Source: Anaerobacillus sp. (lineage in GTDB: Bacteria; Bacillota; Bacilli; Bacillales_H; Anaerobacillaceae). Taken from it: a stretch of DNA of 8,419 nucleotides. The DNA is taken from contig SKOL01000626.1 in assembly GCA_007120055.1 (NCBI GenBank), forward strand, positions 1 through 8,419, given 5' to 3'. The notes below the pieces were generated by a model. The model saw only the letters and a list, made by a program, of their open reading frames with translations, was not told the origin of the DNA and searched no databases. Positions 6,404 to 8,419 of this stretch are shown one piece after another. Position 1 is the stretch's first letter, and every line of letters begins with the position of its first letter. The position numbers and the translations under genes are program-made.

Positions 6404-6919
6404 GTGCGAAAAGTTGAAGTGACACCATATCAAACTGCATGGATTACGATGTTTCAAGAAGAAAGTAAAAAAATTAAAGACGTTTATGGAGAGGAAATTC
6501 TATATGTATATCATATTGGAAGTACATCAATTCCGAATATTAACGCCAAACCAATAATTGATATTTTAGTTGAAGTTATTAGCATTAGAAAAGTCGATAA
6601 CTTCAATATCTATATGAAGCAATTGGACTATGAAGCGCATGGAGAATATGGAATTCCTAACAGACGTTTTTTTAGTAAAGGCGGTGACAACAGGACTCAC
6701 CATGTTCACATATTTGAACAAGGAAATGATGAAATTAGCCGTCACATATTATTTAGAGATTATATGATTGCGCATCCAAAAGAAGCTAAGAAATACAGTC
6801 AATTAAAACAAAACTTGGCTGTAAGATTCCCTACAAATATTCAAAAATATATGGAAGGAAAGAACGACTACATAAAAGAGATTGATAAAAAAGCAAAGAA
6901 CTGGAAACGAACTCGCTAA
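6404..6919 (+). CDS. GrpB family protein (UPF0157, nucleotidyltransferase fold)
   Basis: 171 residues from the GTG at 6404, chosen because AGGAG (6391-6395) lies 8 bases upstream; a GTG at 6395 in frame would overlap that ribosome site. The N-terminus VRKVEVTPYQTAW is typical of the family. The signature HIGSTSIPNINAKPIIDILV covers residues 37-56: G-S-T is the nucleotidyltransferase-type G-S motif and the K-P-x-x-D segment supplies a conserved acidic residue (Asp53). A later THHVHIFEQGNDEISRHILFRDYM stretch, with paired histidines and the R-D of the following helix, is also a family hallmark, as is the Lys-rich C-terminus. Length matches the family. The biological role is not established for most members; some GrpB-like proteins have been linked to CoA- or glutamate-related chemistry only through context, so no reaction is assigned. 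The gene appears to be a single-gene unit; I saw no clear promoter or terminator. Confidence 0.92.
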   Translation: MRKVEVTPYQTAWITMFQEESKKIKDVYGEEILYVYHIGSTSIPNINAKPIIDILVEVISIRKVDNFNIYMKQLDYEAHGEYGIPNRRFFSKGGDNRTHHVHIFEQGNDEISRHILFRDYMIAHPKEAKKYSQLKQNLAVRFPTNIQKYMEGKNDYIKEIDKKAKNWKRTR

Positions 6920-6920
6920 T

Positions 6921-6949
6921 TTAACTAACGACCTTAAGAGTTCCAGCTT
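6921..6949. repeat. Degenerate gene-flanking repeat, copy 4 (weak)
   Basis: TTAACTAACGACCTTAAGAGTTCCAGCTTTG starts 2 bases after the GrpB stop. It shares the TAACTAACG core with the motifs at 4926-4960, 5725-5755 and (less well) 6321-6356; the second half matches poorly. Confidence 0.3.
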
Positions 6950-7015
6950 TGATAGTAAGAATCATTTTATGGTGTCATAAACTTATAGATAAGAAATTAT
7001 AATGAATATTAGGTG

Positions 7016-7131
7016 AGTGAATTTCATAATTACCAAAAATGAGCCACATCAAACAATATATAGTTTGCGAATGGTTTGACGCAACTATATATTGATCGTA
7101 GTGGCGGAAATAATGAATTATGAAATTCATT
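7016..7131. repeat. 116-bp nested palindrome (MITE-like element or structured RNA)
   Basis: Three stems share one centre. Outer stem: TGAATTTCATAATT (7018-7031) pairs perfectly with AATTATGAAATTCA (7116-7129), and a G-T pair and an A-T pair extend it to 7016/7131. Middle stem: GCCAC (7043-7047) with GTGGC (7101-7105). Inner stem: 7054-7069 (CAATATATAG, TTTGCG) with 7080-7094 (CGCAACTATATATTG), 15 bp with one bulged T and a 10-base loop. TGAG lies directly at both ends (7014-7017 and 7131-7134), which could be a 4-bp target duplication. No coding capacity and no T-run after the stem. It sits between the GrpB gene and the CDGSH gene, ending about 50 bases before the latter. Confidence 0.8.
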
Positions 7132-7180
7132 GAGGTTCAAGTTTTAATTTAGCAACGTTTTTCAGGAGGGAGGGTTTTAT

Positions 7181-7375
7181 TTGGCTACTATTAAGGTAAA
7201 TGATAATGGTTCTTTACGTGTAACAGGGGATGTTGAGTTAGTGGATGGAGAAGGAAACAAATTCACAACGAAACAAACGTTTTCACTTTGTAGGTGTGGT
7301 CTAGCAAAAAACAAGCCGTTTTGTGATGGGGCACATAAAGGAAAGTTTGATAGTTTGGTAAGAGCGGATAAATAA
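7181..7375 (+). CDS. CDGSH iron-sulfur domain protein
   Basis: 64 residues from a TTG start that follows AGGAGGGAGGG (7164-7174) by 6 bases. The cluster-binding motif lies at residues 37-52: Cys37-x-Cys39, then Cys48-Asp-Gly-Ala-His52 (CRCGLAKNKPFCDGAH). This is the C-x-C-...-P-x-C-D-G-S/A/T-H pattern of CDGSH/mitoNEET-like proteins, which bind a [2Fe-2S] cluster with three cysteines and one histidine. The N-terminal 36 residues (MATIKVNDNGSLRVTGDVEL...) resemble the beta-strand lead-in of small bacterial members with one motif. No signal peptide or membrane anchor, so it is cytoplasmic. Bacterial members are thought to act in redox or iron-sulfur handling, but this protein's partner is unknown. 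It is a single-gene unit closed by a strong terminator; the nested palindrome lies just upstream. Confidence 0.95.
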   Translation: MATIKVNDNGSLRVTGDVELVDGEGNKFTTKQTFSLCRCGLAKNKPFCDGAHKGKFDSLVRADK

Positions 7376-7408
7376 AAATCGCAGTATCATTTAGAAACGT
7401 AATGTAAC

Positions 7409-7452
7409 AAACTAAGAACGGTACCTTTTGGAGGTGCCGTTCTTAGTTTATG
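7409..7452 (+). terminator. Strong terminator of the CDGSH gene
   Basis: AAACTAAGAACGGTACC (7409-7425) pairs over 17 bp with GGTGCCGTTCTTAGTTT (7433-7449) with a single G-T pair and a 7-base loop. Only a short T-run ends the stem, but its length and stability make a terminator the best call. Confidence 0.85.
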
Positions 7453-7536
7453 TGCTTACTAATTCGGTGCAGAATTTAGCCAAAGTAAAAAAGGGAGGAA
7501 AAGAGTAGCAAGAGTAACAAAAGAAGTAATAAAAAA
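7453..7536. other. Gap between two terminators, with a stranded ribosome-site-like sequence
   Basis: GGGAGG at 7493-7498 looks like a ribosome site, and a frame of Ser/Lys/Asn codons (SSKSNKRSNKKTRK, from 7504) follows, but there is no ATG, GTG or TTG at a usable distance. No gene is called. It may be what is left of a small gene whose terminator is the hairpin at 7537-7573. Confidence 0.35.
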
Positions 7537-7576
7537 ACAAGAAAACCGCCTTTCCCGTCAGCGGTTTTCTTGTGGA
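7537..7576. terminator. Second strong hairpin terminator without an obvious gene
   Basis: ACAAGAAAACCGC (7537-7549) pairs perfectly over 13 bp with GCGGTTTTCTTGT (7561-7573) around an 11-base loop. An A-run (7531-7537) lies just upstream, so it could also stop minus-strand transcription, where it would give the T-run. No gene ends immediately before it on the plus strand. Confidence 0.75.
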
Positions 7577-7579
7577 GTT

Positions 7580-7624
7580 GTCAAGTAAATCACTTGACAT
7601 CCTTAAAATATGTTAAATTATAAT
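7580..7624 (+). promoter_or_regulatory. Promoter-like site with an overlapping dyad
   Basis: A perfect TTGACA (7594-7599) is followed by a perfect TATAAT (7619-7624), but the 19-base spacing is longer than optimal. An inverted repeat GTCAAGT (7580-7586)/ACTTGAC (7592-7598) covers the -35, as an operator might. No gene follows for over 300 bases; a transcript would run through the repeat cluster toward the racemase gene. Confidence 0.35.
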
Positions 7625-7650
7625 AAATATACATAAATAAACGTTGAAGT

Positions 7651-7827
7651 GGACATTCATTCCTCTATTTGTGACAAAAGCAGTGTTTTCAAGAGGCTAG
7701 CGGACATACGTTCCGTTATTGGTCAAAAAGGGATGCAATTTCCTTTGATTCAAAGGCAATAACGTACCTGATGTCCGCAAAGTACTTCAAAATGCTGCAT
7801 TTTGAAAATAACGTACTCAATGTCCGC
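7651..7827. repeat. Cluster of four related ~50-bp repeat units, two forward and two inverted
   Basis: Forward units start at 7651 (GGACATTCATTCCTCTATTTG) and 7700 (GCGGACATACGTTCCGTTATT), with matching GGACAT cores 51 bases apart. Inverted units end at 7778 (AATAACGTACCTGATGTCCGC, from 7758) and 7827 (AATAACGTACTCAATGTCCGC, from 7807), 49 bases apart. The unit consensus is GCGGACAT, about 5 variable bases, then CGTTATT, then a variable half. The variable halves hold their own small dyads: TTCAAAATGC/GCATTTTGAA (7786-7795/7797-7806) and CCTTTG/CAAAGG (7742-7747/7751-7756). Unit 1 is the most diverged. The gene-free stretch 7628-7940 holds nothing else I recognise. Confidence 0.8.
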
Positions 7828-7956
7828 AAAAAAATGTTTCGTTTTCTCTGTTAAAACATCGAGCAAATAATTAAATAAATTCCAATTTAACAAAAAAATT
7901 AAAACTTATCATAATTGAATTGTTATAAACACCAATATAAATGGGGAGGAGATCTT

Positions 7957-8419
7957 ATGAAGACTATAGGACTTATAGGTGGAATGAGTTGGGAATCTTC
8001 GCTTGAATATTACCGAATTATAAATGAAGAGGTAAAAAGAAGATTAGGTGGATTACATTCAGCGAAATGTCTGTTGTACAGTGTGGACTTCGAAGAGATT
8101 GAACATTTTCAAGCTAAAGGTGAATGGGATAAGGCTGGTAAACTATTAGGTGAAGTTGCTCATTCATTGGAAAAGGCAGGAGCAGATTTTATTGTTATTT
8201 GTACAAATACGATGCACAAAGTCATTACTTATATTGAAGAAAAAATAAATATACCAATTTTACATATTGCAGATGCTACGGCAAGTCAAATCAAAAAATC
8301 AAACATTACGACAGTAGGCTTATTAGGAACAAAATATACAATGGAACAAGACTTTTATAAGTCAAGAATAGAGGCGAATGGTATCAAGGTTTTAGTTCCA
8401 AATGATCGTGAACGAGAAA
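7957..8419 (+). CDS. Aspartate/glutamate racemase family protein, N-terminal part (3' truncated by window)
   Basis: The ATG at 7957 follows GGGGAGGAG (7943-7951) by 5 bases; the frame stays open for 154 codons to the window end. The N-terminus MKTIGLIGGMSWESSLEYYRIINEEV is the hallmark of RacX/YgeA-type amino acid racemases, with the G-G-M-S-W-x-S/A-T/S-x-x-Y-Y motif at residues 8-19. The first catalytic-type cysteine is Cys82 in IVICTNTMHKV. The segment IPILHIADATASQI (about residues 96-109) and TTVGLLGTKYTMEQDFYKSRI also match family positions. The second catalytic cysteine should lie beyond the window. Members of this PLP-independent family use two cysteines to invert the alpha carbon of aspartate, glutamate or other amino acids; the YgeA/RacX subgroup has broader substrates, so the exact substrate is open. 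No membrane segment or signal peptide. The last 30 bases before the ribosome site are AT-rich, but no clear promoter could be fixed; the repeat cluster ends 129 bases upstream. Confidence 0.93.
   Translation, partial: MKTIGLIGGMSWESSLEYYRIINEEVKRRLGGLHSAKCLLYSVDFEEIEHFQAKGEWDKAGKLLGEVAHSLEKAGADFIVICTNTMHKVITYIEEKINIPILHIADATASQIKKSNITTVGLLGTKYTMEQDFYKSRIEANGIKVLVPNDRERE

Noticed and set aside
4926..6949. Integron attC-like sites between accessory genes
   Set aside because: The TAAACTAACG motifs do not show the paired RYYYAAC/GTTRRRY core sites and no integrase is present; only the looser repeat observation is kept.
7651..7827. CRISPR array
   Set aside because: Only four units, in mixed orientation, with diverged repeats and no equal-length unique spacers or cas genes.

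Overview
The window looks like chromosomal DNA of a low-GC Gram-positive bacterium, most likely a Bacillaceae member. Evidence: A/T-rich codon use, strong AGGAGG-type ribosome sites, frequent GTG/TTG starts, factor-independent terminators, and families common in Bacillus relatives (ECF sigma factor with a DUF4179-type anti-sigma, retropepsin-like small protein, GrpB, RacX-like racemase). The species cannot be fixed from the sequence.

Layout. 1-317 is the 3' end of a SNF2-type helicase gene, closed by a terminator. 478-2350 is a two-gene operon: an ECF sigma factor whose last 8 bases overlap the start of its membrane-bound anti-sigma factor. A hairpin at about 2387-2431 separates this operon from a convergent SLC13-type permease gene (2468-4309, minus strand) that carries two RCK_C/TrkA_C domains in its middle loop.

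From about 4310 to 7450 the DNA changes character: small accessory genes, wide gaps, hairpins and broken reading frames. It holds a probable gene relic (4619-4899), an overlapping pair made of a small unknown protein and a retropepsin-like aspartic protease (5052-5676), a second relic with one frameshift and one in-frame stop (5801-6315), a GrpB-family gene (6404-6919), a 116-bp nested palindrome (7016-7131) and a small CDGSH iron-sulfur protein gene (7181-7375) with a strong terminator.

7451-7956 has no gene I can support. It contains a second strong terminator (7537-7573), a promoter-like site with a dyad, and a cluster of four related repeat units arranged head-to-tail then inverted (7651-7827). 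The window ends inside an aspartate/glutamate racemase family gene (from 7957).

Only two sets of genes clearly work together: sigma/anti-sigma (overlapping, coupled) and the small protein/retropepsin pair (overlapping). The other genes look like independent single-gene units. The best candidates for something undescribed are the nested palindrome, the repeat cluster, and the two interrupted genes. I saw no CRISPR array, rRNA, tRNA or transposase gene.
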